A stretch of DNA of 64,000 nt from an uncultured Neglectibacter sp. (GTDB lineage: Bacteria; Bacillota; Clostridia; Oscillospirales; Acutalibacteraceae). Location: contig CALFFN010000021.1 in the NCBI GenBank assembly GCA_937958185.1, positions 154,929-218,928 of the forward strand, in the 5' to 3' direction. The position numbers and the translations under genes are program-made. The stretch's first letter is position 1; every line of letters begins with the position of its first letter. Of this stretch, positions 39,971-48,237 are shown piece after piece. Below the pieces are notes generated by a model. It saw only the letters and a program-made list of their open reading frames with translations. It was not told the DNA's origin and did not search any database.

Positions 39971-40451
39971 CACGCCCTTGCTTTTTGCCATGACTGAATA
40001 CGAAAGCGGCTGTGTGGAACGGGTGAACCACTTCCTAAAGGTTTACGCCTTTGCCAAAGCCATTGGGGAAGGAGAGGCGTTCCCTGCCAAAACGCAGGAA
40101 ATTCTGGAGACCGCTGCCATCGTGCACGATATCGGCATCAAGCCCAGCCTGGAAAAATATGGCAGCGCCGCCGGAGAATATCAGGAGCTAGAAGGTCCTG
40201 CCGCAGCAAAGGAAATGCTGGACCGTCTGGAATATCCCGCTGACATGACGGACAGAGTATGTTACCTTGTAGGGCGCCATCACACCTATTCCTGCATAGC
40301 CGGTGACGACTATCAGGCGCTGGTGGAAGCGGATTTTCTGGTCAACATCTTTGAAGGGGACATGAAGCGCCCGGAGATCGAAGCCGTCCGAAAAAATATA
40401 TTTGCAACCGAAACGGGGAAAAAGCTTTTAGATACCCTGTTCCTGAGATGA
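39963..40451 (+). CDS. HD-domain protein
   Basis: A 162-residue HD hydrolase: RVNHFLKVYAFAKAIGE, then ETAAIVHDIGIKPSLEKYG with the HD pair, then VGRHHTYSC and QALVEADFLVNI. This layout is common in phosphohydrolases acting on nucleotides or cyclic dinucleotides; substrate unknown. It overlaps the acetyltransferase gene by 8 nt, so translation is coupled. Confidence 0.85.
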   Translation: MNNTPLLFAMTEYESGCVERVNHFLKVYAFAKAIGEGEAFPAKTQEILETAAIVHDIGIKPSLEKYGSAAGEYQELEGPAAAKEMLDRLEYPADMTDRVCYLVGRHHTYSCIAGDDYQALVEADFLVNIFEGDMKRPEIEAVRKNIFATETGKKLLDTLFLR

Positions 40452-40459
40452 GGAAAATT

Positions 40460-40888
40460 ATGGAAAAATTGACAGCGGAAACCTCCATGCTCATGAACGA
40501 ACGGTTTGGCAAGGACAACGTGATCGCTCTGGCGACCGTTGATGAACAGAGCCCTGCCGTGCGGTATGTCAATGCGTTTTACCAGAATAGGGCATTTTAT
40601 GTGATTACCTATGGGCTTTCCCATAAAATGCGCCAAATTGAAAAGAACCCCGCTGTTTCCATTGCGGGGGACTGGTTTACGGCAAAGGGAAAGGGGATCG
40701 ACCTTGGCTGGTTCTGCGCGCCGGAAAACGGTGACCTCGCCAAAACCCTGCGCACTGCTTTTTCGGAATGGATCGACAATGGTCACAATGATTTCGACGA
40801 TGAAAACACCCGGATTTTGAAGCTGGAATTGACCGAGGGCGTTCTGTTTTCCCACGGGATAAGGTATGATATCGACTTTACATCATAA
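40460..40888 (+). CDS. Pyridoxamine 5'-phosphate oxidase-like flavin protein
   Basis: A 142-residue split-barrel protein of the PNPOx-like superfamily: NVIALATVDEQSPAVRYVNAF, then AFYVITYGLSHKMRQIEKNPAVSIAG. Members bind FMN or F420 and reduce diverse substrates; true PNPOx activity is not implied. GAGGA lies 6 nt before the ATG at 40460; an earlier ATG at 40448 would overlap the HD gene by 4 nt and is possible. Confidence 0.8.
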   Translation: MEKLTAETSMLMNERFGKDNVIALATVDEQSPAVRYVNAFYQNRAFYVITYGLSHKMRQIEKNPAVSIAGDWFTAKGKGIDLGWFCAPENGDLAKTLRTAFSEWIDNGHNDFDDENTRILKLELTEGVLFSHGIRYDIDFTS

Positions 40889-40932
40889 AAAAGCTCCCTG
40901 CCAAGGCAAGCGCCAAAGGCAGGGAGCTTTTT
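40888..40932. terminator. Shared terminator between flavin protein and anti-sigma genes
   Basis: AAAAAGCTCCCTGCC and GGCAGGGAGCTTTTT, a perfect 15-bp stem with a 15-nt loop. Confidence 0.85.
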
Positions 40933-40941
40933 GCTGCTGCT

Positions 40942-42522
40942 CTACTGGATTGTATCAAAGGTCACGGTTTCCTCGGTCAACAGTTCGCCGTTGTCGCAGT
41001 CAAAAATGCGGATTGCGGCAGGGAGGGACGTATCAAGGCATTCCAGACCGTATAACGTTGTCCAATAGCTGCAAAGCCCGTCGGCAGACCTTGCCGCGCC
41101 CTCTTCGCCTTCTTCCCGATAGAGACATTCCCGGTCAAAATTGCAGCGGAACGCCGATTCGGAGAAAATGACTTCACCTGCCTGTTCCACCTCGCATTTC
41201 AGCGTGCGCGCAGCTGTGTCCGTGGTGGCGATAGAAATTTTCATGCTGTCCTGAGAAAGATTCAAATACGTGATTTGATGGGCGCCGGAGAAGCTTTCCA
41301 GTTTCTCCCAGCCGCAGTACCAGCTGGGAACGTCATGATATTCCACCAAATCGTCCGCCGTCCCCACCGCGGCGGTGCGACCTTGCAGATCGACCAGGAA
41401 AACGGCAGGGTCAAAGACCTCAGCGCTTTTGTCGTAAGCGCCGACCACCAGCTTGCGCTCCTCATTTTCCCGCAGCCCGGCGGCAAAAAGAGTGCGGCGC
41501 TCAGTCATTCCGTCGGTTTCTGTACGCACCATATTGCTCAGGTAGCCTATGCGTCTGCCGTCCTCAAATTGGACAAAAACGGAGGGGGAGGTCCCTGCGG
41601 GATATGCCACTGTGATTTCCGTGCATACCGGAGAGGTAACGATGCTTTCCAGCTGAATTTCATCGGCTTCCGCTCCGGCGCAGTCTATCACTTTTTGCCT
41701 TGCCGTTTGCTTTTTTACATCAAAGGAAAGGGTGTAGTTTGACGTGTTGAGAAAAATATCCTCCTGCTGGGGAAAATCCGGCGTTCCTTTTTCCACCGTA
41801 TAGCTGACGGGTCCTCTGACAATGGCAACGGAAAGCTGCTCCTCGTTCCTGAATTTTTCCGGCACGCGGAATGCCCGTTGGGCAATATAGCGCCCGGCGC
41901 CGCTTTTGCGCCAATGGGCGGTGGCGTCATATTCATGGAACAGCTCGAAGCCGTCCTCGCGGGTCTCGCCCTCGGAGGTAAACGCCAGCTGCGTTTCCCC
42001 ATTGATAGTGACGCTTGCCGTGCTCTCGTAAAGGACCGGCTCGTCCGTTTCCGCTTCCATTTCAAAGCCTACAAACACGTAATTCCCGTCATAATAAGTG
42101 TCCTGCACGGAAGCGGTGAGCGGCTTTTCGTGATCCCCTGCCGGAAAAACAGTTATTGTAGAAGGGGAGAGCCCGGCATTTGAGCCGCTTTCAGATGGAG
42201 CGGCGTGTTCTTGCAGATAAGCCGCCATGTCCTTTTCATTTTGAGAAAGCCTGTTGCTTTCGCTGAACTGGCGGAAAATAGCGCCGATGATCGGCAGATT
42301 TTCCGCAAAGGCAGGGAAAGCGAAGCCCACGCCGAAGAAAAGCGCCAGCGCGGCACAGACGGCGGAGAGAGAAACCGCCCACGCCTTTTTTCCGCTTTGC
42401 ACCGGCTGCCGTTCTTCCAGAAGCGCGTAGGTTTCCTGAAAACGGGTCTCCGCTTCTTGGGAAAGGGGGACGCGCGGCACAGCGTTTCTGATCTCTACGG
42501 GAATTTCAGCTCTGTTTTTCAT
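40942..42522 (-). CDS. DUF4179 membrane protein, probable anti-sigma factor
   Basis: A 526-residue single-pass protein: about 45 cytoplasmic residues, a membrane helix (AVSLSAVCAALALFFGVGFA), then the extracellular DUF4179 domain (FAENLPIIGAIFRQFSESNRLSQ start) and a long beta-rich region. In Firmicutes such genes follow an ECF sigma gene and are thought to hold the sigma factor at the membrane. The start overlaps the sigma gene by 17 nt. The signal it senses is unknown. Confidence 0.85.
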   Translation of the reverse strand: MKNRAEIPVEIRNAVPRVPLSQEAETRFQETYALLEERQPVQSGKKAWAVSLSAVCAALALFFGVGFAFPAFAENLPIIGAIFRQFSESNRLSQNEKDMAAYLQEHAAPSESGSNAGLSPSTITVFPAGDHEKPLTASVQDTYYDGNYVFVGFEMEAETDEPVLYESTASVTINGETQLAFTSEGETREDGFELFHEYDATAHWRKSGAGRYIAQRAFRVPEKFRNEEQLSVAIVRGPVSYTVEKGTPDFPQQEDIFLNTSNYTLSFDVKKQTARQKVIDCAGAEADEIQLESIVTSPVCTEITVAYPAGTSPSVFVQFEDGRRIGYLSNMVRTETDGMTERRTLFAAGLRENEERKLVVGAYDKSAEVFDPAVFLVDLQGRTAAVGTADDLVEYHDVPSWYCGWEKLESFSGAHQITYLNLSQDSMKISIATTDTAARTLKCEVEQAGEVIFSESAFRCNFDRECLYREEGEEGAARSADGLCSYWTTLYGLECLDTSLPAAIRIFDCDNGELLTEETVTFDTIQ

Positions 42523-43033
42523 AAAGATTCTCCTCCGTCAAAATTTTTTTGAAGCGGTTCCTGCTCCGGCTCAATCGGACCCGCACAGCTTCGTCTGAGA
42601 TGGACAGAGCTTTCGCGATCTCCTTTGTGCGGAAGCCGTCGTAATAGAACAGGGAAAGAACCACCTGGTCCATTTGAGGAAGGCGTTCCAGAGCCTGTCC
42701 AACGTCCAGCCCTGTGTCCCAGTCGGTTTCCACACCCGGCTCAAAATCCGCTCCCGGCTCGGCAAAATGCTTGCGGAACCGCAGGCAGTCATAGCATTTG
42801 TTCAGTAAAATCCTGGTGAGCCAGGTTTTGAAGTATTGGGTGTGCTTCAGGGCGGGCAGCTCCTCCCAGCAGGAGAGAATGGCGTCCTGTACTGCGTCCA
42901 GCGCATCATCCTCATTGCGCAGCAGAAGCATTGCCGTGTTATAAAGCATTTCTTTGTGCTGCTCGATCAGAGCCGTAAAGGCGTCCCGGTCGCCGCGTTT
43001 TGCTTTTCCAATCAGGCTGGCTATGCAAATCAC
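42506..43033 (-). CDS. ECF-type sigma factor (start codon uncertain)
   Basis: An alternative sigma factor of about 172-175 residues. Region 2 is ALIEQHKEMLYNTAMLLLRNEDDALDAVQ in outline; region 4 is MDQVVLSLFYYDGFRTKEIAKALSIS with its helix-turn-helix. The open frame begins with GTG at 43033, but that GTG includes the last G of the AGGAGG site (43038-43033), which cannot serve as both. The codon at normal spacing (8 nt) is ATA at 43024-43022. The true start may therefore be a rare ATA, or ATT at 43030. It is paired with the DUF4179 gene. Confidence 0.85.
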   Translation of the reverse strand: MICIASLIGKAKRGDRDAFTALIEQHKEMLYNTAMLLLRNEDDALDAVQDAILSCWEELPALKHTQYFKTWLTRILLNKCYDCLRFRKHFAEPGADFEPGVETDWDTGLDVGQALERLPQMDQVVLSLFYYDGFRTKEIAKALSISDEAVRVRLSRSRNRFKKILTEENLYEKQS

Positions 43034-43157
43034 CTCCTCAGGCTGCTAGCCGTTAGTTGTGAGTTATTAGTCGTTAGAGGAAAGGTCAACTCCAAAAACT
43101 GATTTCCAACAGCTTACGACCATTAGACGGTAGAAGAACAGAAATGTTACACGAAAA

Positions 43158-43189
43158 AACCAGCTAAGGCGTACGACCTGTAGCTGGTT
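43158..43189 (-). terminator. Terminator after the TIM-barrel gene
   Basis: AACCAGCTA and TAGCTGGTT around a 14-nt loop; on the minus strand it is followed by TTTTTTCG. It lies 75 nt past the stop of the gene ending at 43263. Confidence 0.75.
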
Positions 43190-43262
43190 TCTCTTTGATT
43201 CACTTTAATAGCTTTTCCTGGAAAAGAAGAAAAACTCTGTGCCGCTCCGTGAAAGCGGGGAT

Positions 43263-44114
43263 TTACAGATTTGCTTTGATCCAGGCGATGTCTTCCTTCA
43301 GGCAGGAAACACGATCCTTGCCGCCGTAATTTGCTTCACGCTCGACCACATAGATCACATTGTCGCGCTGTGCGTCGGCAGCCGCCTTGACAGCCTTCCA
43401 GTCCACAATGCCTGTGCCGGTGGGAACATTCAGCTTGTCGCGCTCCTCCATCATTTTCAGGAACTCAGGGGGGAAGATGGGCTTGCCGTTTTCGTCCAGT
43501 TCAAATTTGGGGTGCTCCTGTACCGCGTGGCGGGACTGGGGCTTGTCAGGTCCGATCACAGCGCCGTTCTCTTTAACATGGATCGCGGCGATGCGCCCGG
43601 CGTGCTTTTTGATGTACGCTACAGGATCGATCCCGGCAGCAGAAGCCCAGCCGCAGTCGATTTCAAAGGCTACGGTTTCGGGGTCGGTATTCTCTACCAC
43701 CCAGTCGTACAGGTATTTGCCCTGATCCTCAGTGAATTCCTGGGTATGGTTGTGATAGCCGATAGTAATGCCGTAGGGCTTGGCAAATTTTCCAAGCTCA
43801 TTCAAATCCTCGGCATATTCCTTGGCTTCCTCAGCGTTGCAGAAAGGAGAACCGGGGCACGCCACATAGTGGACGCCCAGCTTTGCCAGATAGGGGATAT
43901 CCTCTTCCATAAGGTCCATTGCGACATGGGCGGAAACCGCCTTGATACCGGCTTCTTTCAGCGCTTTCTGAACGTCCTCAACGGGAAGCCCGGCGTACTC
44001 GCGGGCAAATTCCACGCCGGCGTAGCCCATCTCGCCGGTCACCTTGATTTTTTCCAGCGGGGAGTAGGGGGAATCCCAGCCGAAAGAATAGAGCTGCAAA
44101 TTGATATTATTCAT
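43263..44114 (-). CDS. Sugar phosphate isomerase/epimerase-like TIM barrel protein
   Basis: A 283-residue xylose-isomerase-like TIM barrel of the IolE/IolI group. Landmarks are MGYAGVEFAREYAG, GIKAVSAHVAMDLM, GITIGYHNHTQEF, VAFEIDCGWASAAG and IAAIHVKENG; the Glu, Asp, His, Glu metal ligands are present. It probably isomerises a sugar or cyclitol. AAGGAA precedes the ATG at 44114. It follows the Gfo/Idh gene in one operon. Confidence 0.88.
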   Translation of the reverse strand: MNNINLQLYSFGWDSPYSPLEKIKVTGEMGYAGVEFAREYAGLPVEDVQKALKEAGIKAVSAHVAMDLMEEDIPYLAKLGVHYVACPGSPFCNAEEAKEYAEDLNELGKFAKPYGITIGYHNHTQEFTEDQGKYLYDWVVENTDPETVAFEIDCGWASAAGIDPVAYIKKHAGRIAAIHVKENGAVIGPDKPQSRHAVQEHPKFELDENGKPIFPPEFLKMMEERDKLNVPTGTGIVDWKAVKAAADAQRDNVIYVVEREANYGGKDRVSCLKEDIAWIKANL

Positions 44115-44220
44115 GGTATGTTCCTTCTTTCTTTTGTTATGGAATTTGTGCCTTTCCCGCCAGTCTCCCGACGACAAAGGCACAAAACTGTGTTACATGA
44201 AATTTACAACGGAGCAGGGA

Positions 44221-45372
44221 TCAGTCGAAGATCGGCATACCCTCAGCGTCGAAGTAAACGGGCTTGTTGTGCTTGGAAGAATAGTAGATGGAATCCAGGA
44301 TCTTGGTTACCACGAAAGCCTGATCGGCGGTGACAAAGAGGTCTTCCTTCTTGCCGCTCATCAAAGCCTTGACCCAGATCTCATGCTCCTTGGAAACGGG
44401 AGCGGGACCCTGGCTGAAGCCGGGAATGTAGCCTGCAACCTTGTCGCCGACCCAGGAAATGGTGGGATGTCCGGCAACAACGTGGTTCAGGCGGACACGG
44501 TCTTCCTTGGTATCCAGACCGCCCTTGGTGCCTGCCAGCATGGTGTAAGCCTCGCCGTTGGCGCCGGTCTCCTTTGCCATGTTGATAGCCCAGGAAGCGC
44601 GCAGGTTGATGACAGCGCCGTTCTTCATCTTGATGTGACCGACAGCGGAATCTTCCACGTCGTAGGTCTCGTTGTTCCAGGCGTCCTGCTTGCCCATCCA
44701 GTTGTACTGACCCTGATGGTCGGGATCGAGCAGACGACCCAGCTTCTCGAAAGAAGTACCTACCACGTACTCCACGTCGTAGTTGTTCATCAGGAACAGG
44801 GTGAAGTCCAGCGTATGGGTGCCAATGTCGATCAGCGGACCGCCGCCCTGCTTGGACTTATCGGTGAACACGCCCCAGGTGGGAACGCCGCGATAACGCA
44901 GGTAGGAAGCCTCAGCGTAATAGATATCGCCCAGCCAGCCATCATCGACGACCTTCTTCGCGACCTGATTGGCGGGGAAGTGGCGGTACTGATAGCCGAT
45001 GGTCAGCATCTTGCCGGTGCGGTCGCGCGCTTCCAGCATTTTCTTGGCGTCGGCAGTGGTAGCGGCCATGGGCTTCTCGCACAGAACGTGCTTGCCGGCT
45101 TCCAGAGCAGCAATGGTGATCTCGCAGTGAGCGATGTTGGGGGTCAGAACGTGAACAGCGTCGATGGTGGGATCGGCAAGCAGCTCATGATAGTCGGTAT
45201 AAACCTTTGCATCAGGAGTGCCGTATTCCTTTGCTGCCTTTTCTGCTCTCTCAGGGATCAGGTCGCAGAAAGCGCACAGGTCAACATGCTCGGTCTGCTG
45301 GGACATACCGGGGAAGTGCTTCTGGTTGGCGATACCGCCGCAACCGATAAAACCGATCTTTAACTTTGCCAT
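44221..45372 (-). CDS. Gfo/Idh/MocA-family oxidoreductase
   Basis: A 383-residue NAD(P)-dependent sugar or cyclitol dehydrogenase. The Rossmann motif IGFIGCGGIANQKH opens the protein, with CEKPMAATTADA (the conserved EKP) and the C-terminal GGGPLIDIGTHTLDFTLFL containing the catalytic Asp-His region. AGGAGG precedes the ATG. With the TIM-barrel gene it forms a two-gene sugar-oxidation module; the substrate cannot be named. Confidence 0.92.
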   Translation of the reverse strand: MAKLKIGFIGCGGIANQKHFPGMSQQTEHVDLCAFCDLIPERAEKAAKEYGTPDAKVYTDYHELLADPTIDAVHVLTPNIAHCEITIAALEAGKHVLCEKPMAATTADAKKMLEARDRTGKMLTIGYQYRHFPANQVAKKVVDDGWLGDIYYAEASYLRYRGVPTWGVFTDKSKQGGGPLIDIGTHTLDFTLFLMNNYDVEYVVGTSFEKLGRLLDPDHQGQYNWMGKQDAWNNETYDVEDSAVGHIKMKNGAVINLRASWAINMAKETGANGEAYTMLAGTKGGLDTKEDRVRLNHVVAGHPTISWVGDKVAGYIPGFSQGPAPVSKEHEIWVKALMSGKKEDLFVTADQAFVVTKILDSIYYSSKHNKPVYFDAEGMPIFD

Positions 45373-45540
45373 TGGAAATCTCCTCCTATTTTTCTATGTA
45401 CAGGCAATGTACATAAGATTTCCCCTACATTCTACTATAGATATTTGGAAAAGTAAAGGGGATTTTGTGAGAAATTCTAAAAATTTACAAAAATTTTTCT
45501 GAGAATCTGTGAGATTGTTCAGAGGGGCGAACAATAAGAA

Positions 45541-45583
45541 AAACGCCTGAAAAGCAGAAGGTTTTCCTGCGATCCAGACGTTT
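45541..45583 (-). terminator. Terminator after the XRE regulator gene
   Basis: AAACGCCTG and CAGACGTTT pair (one wobble) around an inner GCAG...CTGC stem; the minus-strand side continues into TTTTTC. Confidence 0.6.
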
Positions 45584-45604
45584 TGTGTGTCTTATCGGGG
45601 GCGG

Positions 45605-46054
45605 TCAGGCGTCCTTTTTCCAATGCTCCAATAAAGGAAGCTGCTGTGCAAAGTAAGCCCTTGCCTGTTCCGGGGGAAAGCTTTCATTGGACATGTGCTC
45701 CGTCAGGAAATCCAGCAGCTGATCCATGTTTTCATAGACAAAGCTTCCGTCCGTGTAGCACCACTTGCAGTATTTCTCGTTGAAGCTGCCGTCCGGCTCG
45801 CGGCTGATGGTCTCGTCCTCATTCAGCGGCATGCCGCAGCACTGGCAGATCAGTTTCCTGGGGCTGCCCAGCAGCGTGTTGATGGATACCTCAAAGGTGG
45901 TGGAAAGGCGCTTCAGCGTGTCGATATCAGGGGTGGTGTCACCGTTCTCCCACCGTGACACCGCCTGCCGGGTAACGGAAAATTTCTCCGCCATATCCTC
46001 CTGGGTCATGTTGTGCCGCAGCCGCAGATCTTTCAGAATTTCACTGGTTTTCAT
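45605..46054 (-). CDS. XRE-family regulator with zinc-ribbon tail
   Basis: A 149-residue protein. Residues 5-60 are a Cro/CI helix-turn-helix (LRLRHNMTQEDMAEKFSVTRQAVSRWENG). The rest is the putative zinc-ribbon domain seen fused to such regulators (CQCCGMPLNEDE, then EKYCKWCYTDGSFVYEN and a helical end). The family may sense metal or redox state; targets unknown. AAAGGAG precedes the ATG at 46054; longer in-frame starts run into proS and are unsupported. Confidence 0.85.
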   Translation of the reverse strand: MKTSEILKDLRLRHNMTQEDMAEKFSVTRQAVSRWENGDTTPDIDTLKRLSTTFEVSINTLLGSPRKLICQCCGMPLNEDETISREPDGSFNEKYCKWCYTDGSFVYENMDQLLDFLTEHMSNESFPPEQARAYFAQQLPLLEHWKKDA

Positions 46055-46149
46055 GATGTCGCGCTCCTTTGTGTTTGGTGTGTCACTATCGTAGCACGCG
46101 CAGGAGAACCTGTCACGCAACTGTGTGTTGCGGCGAAGAGAGGGAACCA

Positions 46150-47589
46150 TCAGTATTGCCTTCCCCAATAGACCATATGCTTGGCGGGCTTGCCGCAGCA
46201 GGCGCAGACGTCGGAAATGTGCTCCTCCTCAAAGGGAATGCAGCGGGATTTCACGCCGCCCGTGTCTTCCTTGATTTTATCCTCACAAGCGGGGTCGCCG
46301 CACCACATGGCTTTGATGAAGCCCGGCTTATTTTTCGCAATATCGAGGAACTCCTCATAATTTGAGGCGGTAAAGGTTTTGGAGTGCAGATTTTCCAGAG
46401 CCTTCTGGTACATGCTGTCGTGGATTTTCTCCAGACAGCCGCCGACAAACGCTTTCAGGTCGGAGAGCTGCACAGGGCACTTTTCGCCGGTATCGCGCCG
46501 GACTGCCATGCACTGTCCCTGCTCAATGTCCTTCGGACCGATCTCGATGCGCAGGGGCACACCCTGCATTTCATACTGGGCAAATTTCCAGCCGGGGGAG
46601 TTATCGCTGTCGTCCAGCTTTACCCGGAAGCTTTCGGAAAGCTGCCGGTACAGCTCGTTTGCCTTGTCCAGTACGCCGGGCTTGTGCTGGGCGATGGGGA
46701 CGATCACCACCTGAATGGGGGCGATCCTGGGCGGCAGCACCAGCCCGTTGTTGTCGCCGTGCACCATGATGACGGCGCCGATCAACCGGGTGCTCATGCC
46801 CCAGGAGGTCTGGAAGGGGGTGTGCAGCCCATTGTCCCGTCCTGTAAAGGAAATGTCGAACGCCTTGGCGAAGCTGTCGCCGAAATAGTGGGTGGTGCCG
46901 CCCTGCAGCGCCACGCCGTTATGCATCATGGGTTCCAGCGTATAGGTGGCTTCCGCTCCGGCGAATTTTTCCTTTTCCGTCTTTCTGCCCACCACAGGGG
47001 GGATCGCCAGCGTTTCCCGGTAGACGTCCTCGTAGACCCGCAGCATTTTCAGGGTAAATTCTTCCGCTTCCTCGGCGGTCTCGTGCATGGTGTGACCTTC
47101 CTGCCACAAAAACTCTGCGCCCCGCAGGAACGGGCGGGTGGTCTTTTCCCAGCGCATGACGGAGCACCACTGATTATACAGCTTGGGCAGGTCGCGGTAG
47201 GAGTGAATGATTTTCTGGTAATGCTCGCAGAAGAGCACCTCGCTGGTGGGGCGGACATAGAGCTTTTCAGACAGCTCCTCGCCGCCACCCTGGGTGACAA
47301 CGGCGCATTCGGGGGCAAAGCCGTCGATATGGTCCTTTTCCTTTTGCAGCAGCCCTTCGGGAAGGAGCATGGGCATATATACGTTCTGAACGCCCAGCTT
47401 TTTGAAGCGCTCGTCCATATCCTTCTGGATATTTTCCCAGATGGCGTAGCCGTACGGCTCGTAGACGATGCAGCCCTTTACGCTGGAATAGTCCGCAAGC
47501 TCAGCCTTTCTCACGATATCGGTGTACCAGTGGGCGAAATCCTCGTCCATCGAGGTGATGTCCTCGACCTTTTTCTTTTCCTGTGCCAT
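46150..47589 (-). CDS. proS: Prolyl-tRNA synthetase, short type
   Basis: Charges tRNA-Pro. At 479 residues it is the archaeal/eukaryote-like form (ProS type 3), lacking the editing insertion of the long bacterial form but common in Clostridia. Class II motifs are visible: VRPTSEVLFCEHYQ, the motif 2 region WEKTTRPFLRGAEFLWQEGHT, and GMSTRLIGAVIMVHGDNNGL near motif 3, followed by the anticodon domain and the usual C-terminal zinc domain ending in YWGRQY. AAAGGAA precedes the ATG at 47589. Confidence 0.95.
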   Translation of the reverse strand: MAQEKKKVEDITSMDEDFAHWYTDIVRKAELADYSSVKGCIVYEPYGYAIWENIQKDMDERFKKLGVQNVYMPMLLPEGLLQKEKDHIDGFAPECAVVTQGGGEELSEKLYVRPTSEVLFCEHYQKIIHSYRDLPKLYNQWCSVMRWEKTTRPFLRGAEFLWQEGHTMHETAEEAEEFTLKMLRVYEDVYRETLAIPPVVGRKTEKEKFAGAEATYTLEPMMHNGVALQGGTTHYFGDSFAKAFDISFTGRDNGLHTPFQTSWGMSTRLIGAVIMVHGDNNGLVLPPRIAPIQVVIVPIAQHKPGVLDKANELYRQLSESFRVKLDDSDNSPGWKFAQYEMQGVPLRIEIGPKDIEQGQCMAVRRDTGEKCPVQLSDLKAFVGGCLEKIHDSMYQKALENLHSKTFTASNYEEFLDIAKNKPGFIKAMWCGDPACEDKIKEDTGGVKSRCIPFEEEHISDVCACCGKPAKHMVYWGRQY

Positions 47590-47630
47590 GAAAAACAGTT
47601 CCTTTCGGCAAAATTCTTGCATACTCCATC

Positions 47631-47659
47631 ATTATATAGGCAGCGGGGGAGTTTTGCAA
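47631..47659 (-). promoter_or_regulatory. proS promoter
   Basis: On the minus strand TTGCAA, 17 bp, TATAAT, about 40 nt before the start. I see no T-box in the short leader. Confidence 0.75.
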
Positions 47660-47738
47660 GAGAGAAGATGAAAAACACCCGGGAAAGCCCCGGGCGTTTG
47701 GAAACTTTTTTCTTTTTCCCCACAGATAGGCGCAAAAA

Positions 47739-47767
47739 AGCCCGGGCAGGGAAACCTGCCGCGGGCT
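47739..47767 (-). terminator. acpP terminator
   Basis: AGCCCG-CGGCAGG with CCTGCC-CGGGCT on the minus strand, followed by TTTTTT. A second, weaker GC-rich stem (CCCGGG repeats, about 47671-47701) follows. Confidence 0.8.
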
Positions 47768-47778
47768 GTGCTGAGAGC

Positions 47779-48012
47779 TTAGTTTTTGGAATGGCTTTCA
47801 ATATACTCGACCAAAGCGCCTACAGTTTTGATGTTTTCCACTTCTTCGTCGGGGATTTCCACCTCGAATTCGTCCTCAATGGACATCAGCAGGTCTACCA
47901 CGTCCAGTGAATCCGCACCGAGATCGTCCGCCAAGGTGGTTTCCGTAGTGATGGAATCTTCTTCCGTGTCAAACTGCTCGCTCAGAATTGCTTTGATTTT
48001 TTCCAGTACCAT
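47779..48012 (-). CDS. acpP: Acyl carrier protein
   Basis: Carries growing acyl chains on a 4'-phosphopantetheine arm. It has 77 residues and is strongly acidic, with the attachment site Ser35 in DDLGADSLDVVDLLMSIEDEF. GCAGGAGGC precedes the ATG at 48012. It is not next to other fatty-acid genes here. Whether it is the housekeeping ACP cannot be decided from the window. Confidence 0.95.
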   Translation of the reverse strand: MVLEKIKAILSEQFDTEEDSITTETTLADDLGADSLDVVDLLMSIEDEFEVEIPDEEVENIKTVGALVEYIESHSKN

Positions 48013-48237
48013 GTTACAGCCTCCTGAATTTCTCAAATATTAGAGTCTTGCGGCGTATCCGAGTACGCCTTGCCGGGTCGCAATAGACAAACCGGCGGAA
48101 ATGTGATACAATCCCAGCAAAGAAAGTTTTGATTTTTGGGACGGTATCTGTTACCTACATTTTATTGACTACTTTTCCCTTTGTCAACTGGGAAATGTAA
48201 AAAAATTGGCAAACTCGAAAAAAGAGGTGCTTTTTTT

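Noticed and set aside
43034..43157. Short direct repeats (CGTTAG, GTTAG) as a repeat element
   Set aside because: Imperfect and few; insufficient to call a defined element.
46384..47910. 508-codon plus-strand open frame
   Set aside because: Antisense to proS and into acpP; no motif, and the proS assignment is secure.
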